Assembly: GCA_964023205.1 (NCBI GenBank)
Contig: OZ026848.1
Span: forward strand, 3,028,501-3,092,500
Length of the DNA stretch: 64,000 bases
Direction: 5' to 3'
From: Lutraria lutraria
Taxonomy: Eukaryota > Mollusca > Bivalvia > Venerida > Mactridae
Shown here: positions 49,454-60,604 of the stretch, one piece after another
Layout: each line of letters begins with the position of its first letter
How positions within the stretch are numbered: the stretch's first letter is position 1
Program-made: the position numbers and the translations under genes
Notes under the pieces: generated by a model
The model's input: the letters and a program-made list of their open reading frames with translations, nothing else
Database searches by the model: none
What the model was told of the DNA's origin: nothing

Positions 49454-49549
49454 TACACTGCAACCTCCCCAGAGCAGCCTCTAAACCTCTAAACAACAGC
49501 CAATAATTGCAGCTCCCACAGGGTGTTGCTCTACAGAGGTTGTACTGTG
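49454..49549. repeat. MITE family B, copy 4, internally deleted
   Basis: Starts TACACTGCAACCTCCCCAG and ends ACAGAGGTTGTACTGTG. About 80 bp shorter than the other copies. Confidence 0.7.
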
Positions 49550-50294
49550 TATGTAATTAATTATCATGGGCATATTCATAATGCCTTAAATATCATTAAA
49601 GCTATGTAAAATGAAAAGTGCTGAGTAGTTCAAACCCCATCAATAAGGTACACGTAACCTGGATAATGGAGTCTATTTTGTATAACTACAAGACTTGACA
49701 TGGAATTATTTATGGAGTATTGCAGTCTGTAACCAACAATTATATGATTTGTTGTTTTTTAAATCATTAATTTTGTAAATATTCAGTATCGCAGCGTAAG
49801 TAGAAAGTTATGCATACTGTATTCTTCAAAAGATGAATTTGAAATCTTTAAAACAAATAAAAATACAAAAAATGAACACTACTTATGACTATCTTAAAAA
49901 TCACCAGGGAAGCAAAAAACTTGGGTTATAGCCATAATACTAACACTTCACAGATAAATTCATCATTGATTTAATACTTCAGAGTAAGTTTAAACAGCAC
50001 AATTATTTGTGTAATAAAAATGTGTTTTATTGTTATCTGTAAATGCAAAAACATGTTACATTCTAAGTTTTCAGTAAAAGAAAACTAGAGCTGCCACAGA
50101 GGTGACTAATACCCCCACCGCCGCTTTGACACTTAAAGACTGCAATAGTACGTACATTATACGGCTAAGTTCAAGGAGACATAACTCTGCAATGAGTGAA
50201 TTGCCGGGCATGAAAGTTGTGCCTTGCACATCTACATTTCATGGTGATAATATATTTCAAGTTTCATTGCAATCGCTTAAAGAATGTGGAAGTA

Positions 50295-51312
50295 CAAGGC
50301 TTGTCCAAAAAGTTTGTGGACACTTGTGATAACTTTTAAGCAAAACAAGATAACAATATCATTCTTTCATTATATCAAATATTGATACATTACAGTATGG
50401 CATGAAAAATGTCATCACAGTATAACAAAAAATTAGGAAACTGTTTACATTCAAACGGATGTACCTATCGTTGTGCGGGACACGTTACATCAACTTATAA
50501 ATGACGTCGACGTTATTTAGAGTTGTGATGCCATGTTCATAAACAGTCACATCTTCTCAAAATAAGAAAATGACATGTTTTAACATGCACATTGTGTAAC
50601 TTGTTCATCCCTTGGATGGATAATTAATTTGCTGATTTTTTTTGGCTCTCGTACTGTTAAGCACCTGTCCTCAAGAACTAGCTGAATTACTGACACCATG
50701 AGCGCGTCCTTAACAGTTTTCAGGTGCTCCACACTCTCATCATTTTGTTTAGTCTGCCTATACCATCCGCAATGCGTTTTTGCCATTTATAAATGAACGA
50801 TCTATAAACAGTGTTCTTTTCTCTCGCTGAACTTTTCATTTTCATTGTCTCACATGGTGTTTTATTCAGTGAAACACACAATTAAGTAATCGTACGTTGT
50901 CCTTCTGTGTCACAAGACGCCATTTTGCAAATATCAAATATCGCAAATGCTGAGAACAAATGCCCGTCGATTTAAAATGATACGTCTGACGTCACTGAAA
51001 TTTGCATGAACTGATCTCATAATATGTCGCATGCAAATGACATACAATACGTTCAGTGTAATCTCGCCCAAATTATGAAATTTGTGCTGTGGTATCTGAA
51101 ACATCAACTGTCCGAAAATTGGGATGGCCCGCTCAACGCTACCTTTGGTTATTAACTCGGCTGAAACTTTCAAACCAATAACTATAATTTCATCATAATC
51201 ATTGATAATATGTGTAATGGATTAAGTTTTGCTGTGGTATAGCTTAATTTGATATAATGATGTCGGGGAAAATAATAAAGGGGGTGTCCACGAATTTTTT
51301 GAACAAGCCTTG
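50295..51312 (-). mobile_element. fossil mariner-type element, internally deleted
   Basis: 1018 bp with TA on both sides. The inverted ends are CAAGGCTTGTCCAAAAAG at the left and CAAGGCTTGTTCAAAAAA read inward from the right, followed in both by 'TGGACAC'. This is shorter than a full mariner (about 1.3 kb). Only the N-terminal part of a transposase is recognisable, on the minus strand. Confidence 0.8.
50580..50923 (-). pseudogene. mariner transposase N-terminal fragment, broken
   Basis: On the minus strand an ATG at 50923 starts a frame that a stop interrupts after 13 codons. It then resumes with NTVYRSFIYKWQKR, resembling the first DNA-binding helix-turn-helix of mariner transposases. A frameshift follows, and the adjacent frame continues with DESVEHLKTVKDAL and LEDRCLTVRE. 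The LTVRE motif is typical of the second helix-turn-helix. The catalytic DDD part was not found. Inactive. Confidence 0.7.
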
Positions 51313-51409
51313 TAGTTTGCTCCACAAACTTGTATGTGGACGAACTGACCACAACTGACCAACAGAGTGACTCCAATATACCCCCGCTCAAACTTCATTT
51401 ATGGGGGTA

Positions 51410-52644
51410 TAATTACAGCCATAAGTTGACCATAAAGCATTAAGAAATATAAACAGTAAGTGGGAGGATTGATTTGAGTTAAAATAAAAACTACACAATA
51501 AAATCCTTGCATTTACCATTGATCTATTACAGTATTGAGAGACTGCCACTTTAAAATGAAAATAAATACGGGTGTAATTCCCTATGTGGTACTTAAATTC
51601 TGTTGTATTAGAAACAGTAGAGAATCAACAACAAGAACACGAGAACACCAACAGAAATTATCCATTTATTTTAAAAGGCGATAATCTCAAATCTGAAAAA
51701 AATACTCCCAGCCCGGCAATGTACATCAACTGTTGGTAAATACAATATTTCCTAACTCAATTCTTTGAGAGCAATTAATCTGTCAAATGTACCGGTAATA
51801 CTTTCATCAACCAACAGGTGATTACATGATAACAGGTATAAACAAATTTGTTATTCCAACAGAGCTTTTTGATCACCTGGGTAATTTATCTTAAGTTTAA
51901 ATCTACAGGACTGGACTTCTAGCTGATACTGTAGAGAACATAACTGAGGAAGTAAAACCAGGCACTCAGATTACTTAATGCATCTTGCAAATACAGAAGA
52001 TATGCATTCAGATATAAGATTAATTCTACTGCCATTTTACATAGGAAATGATAGACATAGGGATCTGTTTTGAAACGAACCTTTAGCTCACAGACTATGA
52101 CCTTTGAAGTTAAATTTCGTATCAAAATTCTTCATAAATCAAAGCACTCAAAGGTCTCTGAAAGTCAAGTTTGACAGAATTTTAAGCAATCAGTATATTC
52201 CGCTAGGTAAGTCATTTACTGAAATCCTGTCCTAATGTTACATACATATAGCATACATTATGTACATACAGACCCTTGTAGATGTGTTATCTATGACCAA
52301 GCATTCTGACATTGATGTTTTGGGTTGCTTCCACAGATAATAATGATACTAGTTGATACAATGATGTACATACCTGTCATACATACACTGTATTGATGTA
52401 TATTAAGTAGACAAAATCAGCTGGCTCCCCTATGAACTTGAGTATTAACCATGTATATCTAATGTCAAGGGAACCGGACAACTAACAATGTGAGGAGAAT
52501 TACGTTACTTCAACAATTTGAGATTTTACAAAATTCTGTTTACAAGACACAATATAATATTACAAAGGGACACTTGGAGAGGACATTGTTAGCCACATAT
52601 ACGATATAACAAGTAAGCAAGATAAGGTAAACACTATATATATA
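51410..52644. other. gene-free stretch
   Basis: Nothing supported. Confidence 0.35.
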
Positions 52645-53080
52645 AGCTAGTAACAAAGTGTGACACTAGCTAGTAACAAAGTGTGACACAAGCTAGTAAC
52701 AATTAAAGTATGACACTAGCCAGTAACAATTAAAGTGTGACACTAGCTAGTAACAATTGAAGTGTGACACTAGCTAGTAACAATTAAAGTGTGACACTAG
52801 CTAGTAACAATTAAAGTGTGACACTAGCTAGTAACAATTAAAGTGTGACACTAGCTAGTAACAATTAAAGTGTGATACTAGCTAGTAACAAAGTGTGACA
52901 CTAGCTAGTAACAATTAAAGTGTGACACTAGCTAGTAACAATTAAAGTTTGACACTAGTTAGTAACAATTAAAGTGTGACACTAGCTAGGCACAATTAAA
53001 GTGTGACACTAGCTAGTAACAAAGTGTGACACTAGCTAGTAACAATTAAAGTGTGACACTAGCTAGTAACAAAGTGTGAC
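52645..53080 (+). repeat. 27-bp minisatellite, about 16 units
   Basis: The unit is GCTAGTAACAATTAAAGTG plus TGACACTA (27 bp). A 23-bp variant lacking 'ATTA' is interspersed. 'CTAGCTAG' joins neighbouring units. There are no unique spacers, so it is not CRISPR-like. Confidence 0.93.
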
Positions 53081-53104
53081 AGACCAAGCCAAAAAAAGCT
53101 AGTA

Positions 53105-54004
53105 CAGGGCATGAAAAATATTTTGAGGGGCACTCGTCCTGCAGGACTAGTGACATATAAATCCACTCGTCCTGCCCTTGATGTCACTCGTCCTACCACT
53201 ACTTGCTAGAAAAAGCACAGTAGAAACAGTAAATGTATATAGTAGTTATACAAACACTTACTGAGCCTTTTTGATAATTTAAACAGTCAAATATACAACC
53301 TAATGTTCATTTCTGAAGCATTGGATGCCTTCATGACATTTAAACCATTTTAAAACTCTTCAAGGTTGTCAATGAACAACTTTATTATTGACAGTAATAG
53401 TGTCATAGTAATGCAAACTTAAAGCTTGTAAGCTGTCACAATAATTGTATCAGGTGAGAATGGAGTTCAAAACAGCTAAGTAACTGAACATGTAATTGAA
53501 ACAGACGACAGCAAACCGAAAATGATAAACATCTGAGAACAGTCTGTATAAATGCCAGACCGGGCCGTTTTACAGGTATCACGACACAGCTAATCCGAGT
53601 ATAAATATTAAGTACCTCCATTCATTTCTCAAATGATAACTACATGTATGTCCATTTCACATCTATTTTTTCGTAAAATGTACGCTATAAGTACGAAGAG
53701 TAAATTTGATTAAGTATTGTCCATTCGATAGTAGTCGTTCGCCGCTCACGGAGAGAACCGGGCGATCGGAATTTACTCCAAACCGGTGTCAAGGCTATTT
53801 TTTCCATCAGTCAAACAAGAAATTATGAACAGACATTTCGTATCGTTATTCCGCTGCAAGAGATTAATTTTGATTATTTTTTTGTATTGGTTTTATAACG
53901 CAAAAGCAACTCGTCCCGTCGGACGACCGTAGCCAATTTTCTACTCGTCCGGACCATGAATTCACTCGTCAATACGAGCGGACGAGTGGATTTTTCGTGC
54001 CCTG
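53105..54004. mobile_element. 900-bp TIR element (CAGGGCA ends) with CTCGTCC subterminal motifs
   Basis: The left end is CAGGGCATGAAAAAT and the right, read inward, is CAGGGCACGAAAAAT. Both sides are flanked by TAGTA. Within 110 bp of the left end 'ACTCGTCC' occurs at least three times. Near the right end 'CTCGTC' recurs several times in both orientations. CAGGG ends and clustered subterminal motifs are hAT-like, but the duplication seen is 5 bp, not 8. No coding frame. Confidence 0.7.
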
Positions 54005-54006
54005 TA

Positions 54007-54957
54007 GTACACAGACAGATGCATTCACGCACACCCATAAAAGAAGACCATTATTCCTCTATGTCTTAAGCATATGTTGGGGAATAACCAAAATAGAGTG
54101 CATTTATTAGTGCCACAAAAATACAGCATGTAAATACTGCTTACTTAGACATGAAAATATTATGAAAAGTTATTCAATTTAATCATCTTAATGAAAAGAG
54201 TTTATGCACTAATTTAATTCACTGATTTCCATGGAAACTAAACACTGCACATGTTTTCTGTAGCAATTTAACAGGATCTACAGGCTTAATAAAATCATGG
54301 GTCACTAGATGTTTTCGAAGACCAGATCATAGATATTTGATGGATAGTAAGTTTGTCTGATAAAACATTAAAATATATCACACACTAACCTTTGAGTTCT
54401 TTATATGAATCCACCCTTCAGCATAATGGTGATAAACAATTTCAACAGTGATAATGATAGAAAGTTTACAGACCATTGCAACCAGGACACCTTAAAATGA
54501 TATCACGCAAAATAACTTTTCCTCTTTACATAGCTACATGTACTTTTTTTACATAAACCCAGGTAGTTCAAATAATGTTAAACAGAGAGCTAATGTAAGA
54601 TACCATACCACACATACAAAATAATGTGATAAAACATATCAATGATCTAAAGATTATTTAAACAAAGATCAATGCATTTAAACTTCTAAATCTCTGACTT
54701 GCATGTTCCAATAGAAATCAGTACAGGATATCAAAATGTTGTCTGTATTTAGTATAACGCACTAGTGAAAATTGTGCCTGTGCAAGGCCATTTTCTAGAT
54801 ATCTAACCTTAACATACTTGCAACTTTAGAGTTACACATATTTGAGATAAAACTAACTAGAAATGTTTCCAGAGGACACATATGTCCCTGCTGAGACATC
54901 TAAGTGATAAAAAGGGCCATAACTCCTGTGAAAATGTTTGGATTTTAACGGATTTTC
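54007..54957. other. gene-free stretch
   Basis: Nothing supported. Confidence 0.35.
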
Positions 54958-55174
54958 AACAGTCAGAGTCATATGAGGGGGACAGTTCATCTAAGCATCT
55001 TTCCTGGGAAGAACCAGTACTAGACTCCCATCCTCCGTAAGTAACTGCCTACTTTTTCACATAAAGAGCCATGGTCGGTAGTGGTGCTCACATCCACGAC
55101 CCTCTATCAGTGAGAGCTAGGTTAAAGTGAATTGAAGTCAGCGACCTTTACCGCTCGACCATGGGGTGTGTCTC
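54958..55174 (-). mobile_element. tRNA-derived SINE, copy 3, 3'-truncated
   Basis: On the minus strand the A box (TGGTCGAGCGGTAAAGG) and B-box region (GAGGGTCGTGGATGTGAG) match 23357-23602. The body is colinear through 'GGATGGGAGTCTAGTACTGG'. It ends before the CAAACAAAC tail. Confidence 0.8.
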
Positions 55175-57409
55175 AAAGACTATAACCACATGAACAGACA
55201 ACAGAGGCCCCCTAGACCATCTTAAAATGTCAGACTTATAAAAGTGTGCTGAAACTATGTATAGCATTTTAATTAGTTCATTAAATATTTCATCATCTAA
55301 TTACAAGGCTCAAGATAAAGAAGTTTGAAATTTGTATCTTTAATAATATGTAAACGCAAGTTTGTCTACTAAAGACTTGACATAAATAATGATACTGCAT
55401 GCACAAATAAAATAACTGATAAATAATTCTGAGTGTTATTATACAAAATGTAAGTTATGGTTCTTGATAAATTACAAAATACACAAGTCATACAAATATT
55501 TCACATCATGTTCCTTATTGGATGTAAAGCTGGACCTAATGTGGCAGTTTTTGATTTGTTAATTATAAAGCTCAAAATTTAATGTTTTTAGTTATTTTTG
55601 TGTTTGATATTTCCCCATATTTAAGTCTCAATGCAAGAAATCTAACCAAACTCTAGTCATTTTTCGCAGCAGTTTGATTAACCATGGTTCTACTGTACAA
55701 AAAGCTGAATATAAAGTGTTTACATTCAATAGATAACAAGTTGATTAAAAGAGTTATCATTAGGATAAAAGTTTGTAAAACAGATATTGAAGTATGCAAT
55801 CAAGATTCTGCATTACGTCAAACCAGTCAATTACCAGTCTTAAGGTGAAAGATAAGGCAGCAAAAAGAGTGTGTTTTTCTTGTAAAATTAAGATATTTCA
55901 ATATCACCTTATTCTAGCCTTGACCCTTGTGTCCCTCAGGGCTCCTGATATCTGTTTATGGTATAAACCACACTTTATGAGTACGGCTGTGGACTGGACA
56001 TCCAAATGAAATCAGGGAGTTAGAGCCATTATCACAGCAACTGATTAAAACAAAACAAATGCTTGCAAGCTTCATTTACCAAAGCTGCACATTTACAGCA
56101 GAATGTAAGAACATCACATGTATAACTCAGTCTGTTCAGTGATCAATTTAACAAGTCAGAAAGAAGAAACTGTGCAAACATTTATTTAACTTAACTCACA
56201 CCACCACCTTGACAATTACAATAGCTTACATTTTTCTGGTTTGAAGTTCATTGACATGACATCTCATTGCTCTCACTCTATCAAAGACAAATAATTTTAT
56301 CAAGATTATGCAGCATCAAACAATATTGTTTGTCCAACAGAGTAAGTCTGTAAGTCTGAATCAACAGTAATTCTGACCACAAATAAATGTTATCTAAAAC
56401 TCTAGATTTACTGCAGACAGTAATAAGCAAAAACTTTACACCATCCATTTGTTGTGTAATCCATAATACTGCACTAGAATTCAATCAGTAAATTAACACT
56501 TCTTGCAATATTTATGCACAGTAATTTTAAGCAACCCCATGTTCATGTCTCAAAAAAAAACCATTGGACATTGTGTGTATTCACTTAATCAATTAATGGA
56601 ACAGACAGGTATTGTCTGTTTCAATTAAGGTGCTGATATTCACCGACTGTATGATAGGAGATATGACACATTGCTATGACATCGGTGTCCCCTAAGGGCC
56701 AATAATGACTCCCACATTCTCATTTTGATGGATATATTCATGTATGTACCACATTAATGGCTGGAATTGCTAGGATTACCAATGAAGTCAGCTGACAATG
56801 TGTTTTATTCACTGAACTGATCACACTTTAGCAGAGGTGGACACTTGATATGAAATTTTGTTTGTACCGAATTATACCATTTAAAAACGATATGACTAAT
56901 ACTTTTGTACCAAGCATTAATTTCACACCGAGATATATTGTTGTCTTCACAGGGAATATAATTATGACATGTTATTCATTATTTAAAGTACAAATTAAGT
57001 GTGCTTTAATCAGTGTTATTCTTGTATATTCAAAATATATCAGTAAATTATCATGTTTATTAGAACACAAACTACATGTGTATTTTATTAATAGCACAAT
57101 CATATAAGAAGTTGTTCTATATGGAAAACAAAATGATATTATCTGTTTACACCACAAAATTTTCAAACAATACTGTTCCAAGTTGGTGTTGTAAAAAGAT
57201 ACCATCATTCTGTTTTCAATGAAGAACACAGTGCTCCAGATAATTTTTGTATGCAATACGTATGTTTTACTTTTCAATGCATAAAGTCCGTTGTCAATGC
57301 TGAAAATTTCAGTAACAAGCACTAATGGCAACCTAACGCTGTTTTCACACTTATTACTTACCTGTATTTTAACACGTATGTGTCGATCATTGTAAACAAG
57401 AAATCATTA
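55175..57409. other. gene-free stretch to the left of the DIRS element
   Basis: AT-rich, no exon or repeat supported. Confidence 0.35.
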
Positions 57410-57556
57410 TTTTCCGTAAGCCTTCGGCTTTCACATGTAAACACAGCATATCAATCTTACGTTCTGATAGCATCGCTATTTAACGTTCATAAAATGAAAC
57501 GAGTCGGGAACCAGTCCTCTATTTGACCGGATATAGTTATACCGAAAGTTCTCATA
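57410..57556 (+). repeat. left inverted terminal repeat of the DIRS element
   Basis: The core 57434-57556 matches the reverse complement of 62186-62308 at 122 of 123 positions without gaps (one A/G difference near 57544). The outer 24 bases include a small hairpin (AAGCCTTCGGCTT) and are not a copy of the right outer end. The element's promoter is expected here. Confidence 0.93.
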
Positions 57557-57701
57557 TTCAATTGAGCGTTCCATGTGATAGCACGTTTTGTTATTTGGTA
57601 AGTAATTATCGGTGATTTATCGGCTTTTGTTTACGTCGTGTGATAATACACGATTCACAGAGGCAGCTGTGTATGTAATACCAGCTTTATATTGTACGTT
57701 T

Positions 57702-59024
57702 ATGAGTATGGCCTCGGAACGAAACGAAGTTTTGTGTTTAAAGGACTCTGTTGACGATAGTTATTTCTCGGGCTTCTCGTCTGATGAAATAACGATAGAT
57801 AAGTCTAAAAAATTGAAGTCAGTCGTTGAGAATATTAGTAATCAAGCCACTCCGAAGGAGAAAGTGCGTAAAGGTAAAAATGTGATTAAAAATGTGGGGA
57901 AAAACCCGAAAAGTAACGAAAAAAGTCAAAAGATTTCAAAGAGTGTTACGCCTAAACCAGGGCCAAGGAATGAATCAAACATTGACCTCTCTAATCTGTC
58001 TAAGGCAGATATTGAAAATCTGAGAGAGCTTCTAGGCCTTAGTAAACAGCTGGCAAGTCAAAATGAACAATCTTGTGACGAATATGTTTCTAAAGAGGAT
58101 GATGAATACTTTGATTCTAGTCTGAATAATTTGCCAAACATGACTATTAACTTTGATCCAAGGGACATCTCTGATGATGAGTTCATTGATGAAAATATGA
58201 ATATAAGTAAAAGGAAGTTGAACATGAATGTGGCAATGTTTGAGGATTTTGATGATAGGGCTTGGGAATTACCCCGCTCAAAGACCCTCATTAAAGGGAA
58301 ACCAATTTCTGATTCGCTTGCGAAAATGATTAATGTCGCTTGTACTTCACAATGTGAAATTGAAGCCTTGGTGTCAAAATATAATTTGCCAGAGAATTGT
58401 GTAATGGCAGGTGCACCATTGGTGAACCTAGAGATTTGGCAGGCTATGACCAAACAAGCCCAGGTCCAAGACTGATCATTTGTAAGAATTCAAAACTTAG
58501 TGGCTGCAAGTATGATCCAAATACTCAAATTGTCAGAAATTCTGAAAAATCATATTTCTTCAAATGCGGAAGCAAAGACACTGTTCAGTGATGCTCTCAC
58601 TTTGTTGGGGCAGACTCAATATAATCTGTCAATTAGAAGGAGATATTCCATTCGTCCTTATTTAAAGAAGAAATATTCCCCACTGTGTAAACTTTCGCAA
58701 CCTATAACTGATAAACTTTTCGGAAATGATATTTCTAAGGAAATAAAAGCTTGTGATTCTGTGACAGCCTTAGGGAAATATGATGGATTTAATAATAGAT
58801 TCCGTGGTGGTGGAAAGTTTGGCCGTAGGACTCCTTATAGAGATTATGGTAGATATGGGCAACAGTATGGTCATTACCAAAGTAATACAAGCTTTGAAGA
58901 TAGTCGTTATCAACCATACCCTCAGAGAGGTGGATATAGAGATCGGGGTGGTTTCAGACAGAACCGCAGAAAATATAGTGCGAGTACAGCCAATGCTACA
59001 TCAGCCCCAAACGACAAGCAGTAA
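57702..59024 (+). pseudogene. gag: DIRS gag-like gene with an internal stop
   Basis: The ATG at 57702 (a second ATG at 57708) opens a frame stopped by TGA at 58473-58475. The same frame continues from 58476 to TAA at 59022-59024, so the gene is one frame of about 440 codons with one premature stop. The N-terminal half is acidic and lysine-rich (EEDDEYFDS-type stretches). The middle carries the helical WQAMTKQAQVQ region near the stop. The C-terminus is a Gly/Arg/Tyr-rich tail (RFRGGGKFGRRTPYRDYG), the usual nucleic-acid-binding end of DIRS gag. It overlaps pol by 46 bases, with a slippery heptamer just before its end. The product would package element RNA. It is inactive as read unless the stop is suppressed. 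Confidence 0.82.
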
Positions 59025-59881
59025 TTTCAGAGGTAAGTAACTCTGGAAAACTAAAATATCATGTTGACAAATGGTCTGAAATAACACAAGATCAATGGGT
59101 TTTAAATGCAGTTACTGGTTATTGTATTGATTTTGATGAGATACCATATCAAAGTAGAATCCCGAATGAGATTCCTTTCAATCAGACACAGATGAATATT
59201 GTCAATAAAGAAATTGAATCCTTAATTATGAAAGGGGCAGTTATTCCTTCTGAACGTGAAGAAAATGATTTTATATCTACATTGTTTATTGTTCCAAAAA
59301 CAAATGGTGAATACCGTCCTGTCATAAATTTAAGATATTTAAACAAATTTGTACATTACGATCATTTCAAACAAGAAACATTCAAGGTTATTTTAGATTT
59401 ATTGCAGAAAAATGATTTTATGACTTCTGTTGATCTTAAGGATGCATATTTTTCGGTACCAATACACCCAAATTTCCAAAAATTCCTTAAATTTTCATGG
59501 AAAGGTAAATTTTTTAAATTTGTTGTTTTACCATTTGGGCTTAAATCTGCACCTTTTGTGTTTACTAAGGTTTTAAAACTAGTTTATGCATGGTTTCGAC
59601 TTCAGAATATCAGGTGCTTTTACTACATAGATGATTCTTTATGCATGAATCAATGCAAAAAGATCTGTCAAGATAATACAGTGAATATAGTACAGACTTT
59701 AGAAAGATTGGGATTCATTGTTAACCAAACCAAGTCTGTAATGGTACCTACTCAGAGAATTATTTTCTTTGGTTTCTTGATAGATAGTGTAGAATTTAAA
59801 ATATTTTTAACAGATGAGAAAATTCAAAAAATCCTGAGTAAATGTAAGTTGTTGTTAGAGAAAAGTGATTATTGTACGTGA
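58979..59881 (+). pseudogene. DIRS reverse transcriptase part of pol
   Basis: The pol frame is open from 58979, overlapping gag, and its first ATG is at 59192. Numbering from that ATG, motif A is SVDLKDAYFSVPI (catalytic D81), motif B is LPFGLKSAP (113-121) and motif C is YIDD (145-148). Then comes FFGFLIDS (192-199). All catalytic residues are present. The frame ends at TGA 59879-59881, because one extra A in the run at about 59861-59864 shifts it. The natural continuation (a typical RDLASFIG motif) is in the next frame to about 59987. Activity is doubtful for that reason. Confidence 0.88.
59006..59047 (+). promoter_or_regulatory. probable -1 ribosomal frameshift signal between gag and pol
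   Basis: CCCAAAC at 59006-59012 is an X-XXY-YYZ heptamer in the right phase for gag codons (C CCA AAC). A shift of -1 leads into the open pol frame. A 7-bp stem (59026-59032 with 59041-59047, 8-base loop) follows after 13 bases, slightly further than the common 5-9. The gag stop is 10 bases after the heptamer. Function is inferred. Confidence 0.6.
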
Positions 59882-60010
59882 TCTGGCATCCTTTATAGGT
59901 TCTATAATAAATGCTTTTTCGGCGGTTTTAGAGGCTCCCCTTTATTATAGGAGTTTAGAAAGGGATAAAATTTTAGGCTTGGGAGATTAGCCAACAATTT
60001 TGACAATAAC

Positions 60011-60604
60011 ATGACTTTATCAGATAATAGTAAAAGAGAATTACAGTGGTGGTATGAGAATATTCAGATTAAAAATGGGAAAAGAATTAAACCAAAAGAT
60101 GTAGATATTATATGTAGAACAGACGCAAGTTTTAAGGGCTGGGGTTGTATAGACATGAGTAATAATAGACATACAGGTGGTAGATGGAATACCAGTGAAA
60201 TTCAATTTTCTATCAATTATTTGGAATTGTCAGCTATTTTTTATGCTATACAATCTTTTTATAATCATGAGTCTAGTGTACATATTCAGATTCAGTCTGA
60301 TAATATTTCAGCTATTGCATATGTTAATGACATGGGTGGAATGTGTTCTAAAAGTATGGATTCTTCAGCAAAAGATATTTGGAACTGGTGCCTATCAAGA
60401 GAAATATTTTTATCGGCCGTGCATATCCCAGGTTCTTTGAATACTTCAGATTACTTTAGTAGAAACTTTTCCGACTGCACTGGGTGGATGCTTAAGAAAT
60501 CCATTTTTGATAGAATATGTAAACATTTCTTTAGACCTGATATAGATTTGTTTGCTTCTAGATTAAATCACAGGGTTAAACATTTTGTAACCTGGTTCCC
60601 ATAA
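60011..60604 (+). pseudogene. DIRS RNase H part of pol
   Basis: This segment is in the same reading frame as the RT segment, because a second indel near 59980 compensates the first. From the ATG at 60011, the RNase H acidic residues are D38 (RTDASFKGWG), E72 (NYLELSA), D97 (IQSDNISA) and D147 (LNTSDYFSR). The fold's order and spacing are normal for the DIRS family. The segment enters the next domain (DIDLFASRLNHR) and meets an in-frame TAA at 60602-60604. RNase H would remove the RNA strand during reverse transcription. Confidence 0.86.

Larger units (their letters stand above)
50090..51408. repeat. dispersed repeat split by a mariner insertion
   Basis: The left part 50090-50294 begins after 'AGAGCTGCCACAGAGG' and includes 'AATACCCCCACCGCCGC'. 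The right part 51313-51408 ends with 'ATACCCCCGCTC' and 'ATGGGGGTATAATTA'. The host repeat is interrupted at a TA by 50295-51312. Confidence 0.55.

Noticed and set aside
52645..53080. CRISPR-like repeats
   Set aside because: The units are contiguous and have no unique spacers. The genome is also clearly eukaryotic.
56972..57331. A 119-codon minus frame
   Set aside because: AT-rich composition, no motif, no splice context.
58780..59040. An 86-codon frame overlapping the gag end
   Set aside because: It is a shadow of the Gly/Arg-rich gag tail and is in neither the gag nor the pol frame.
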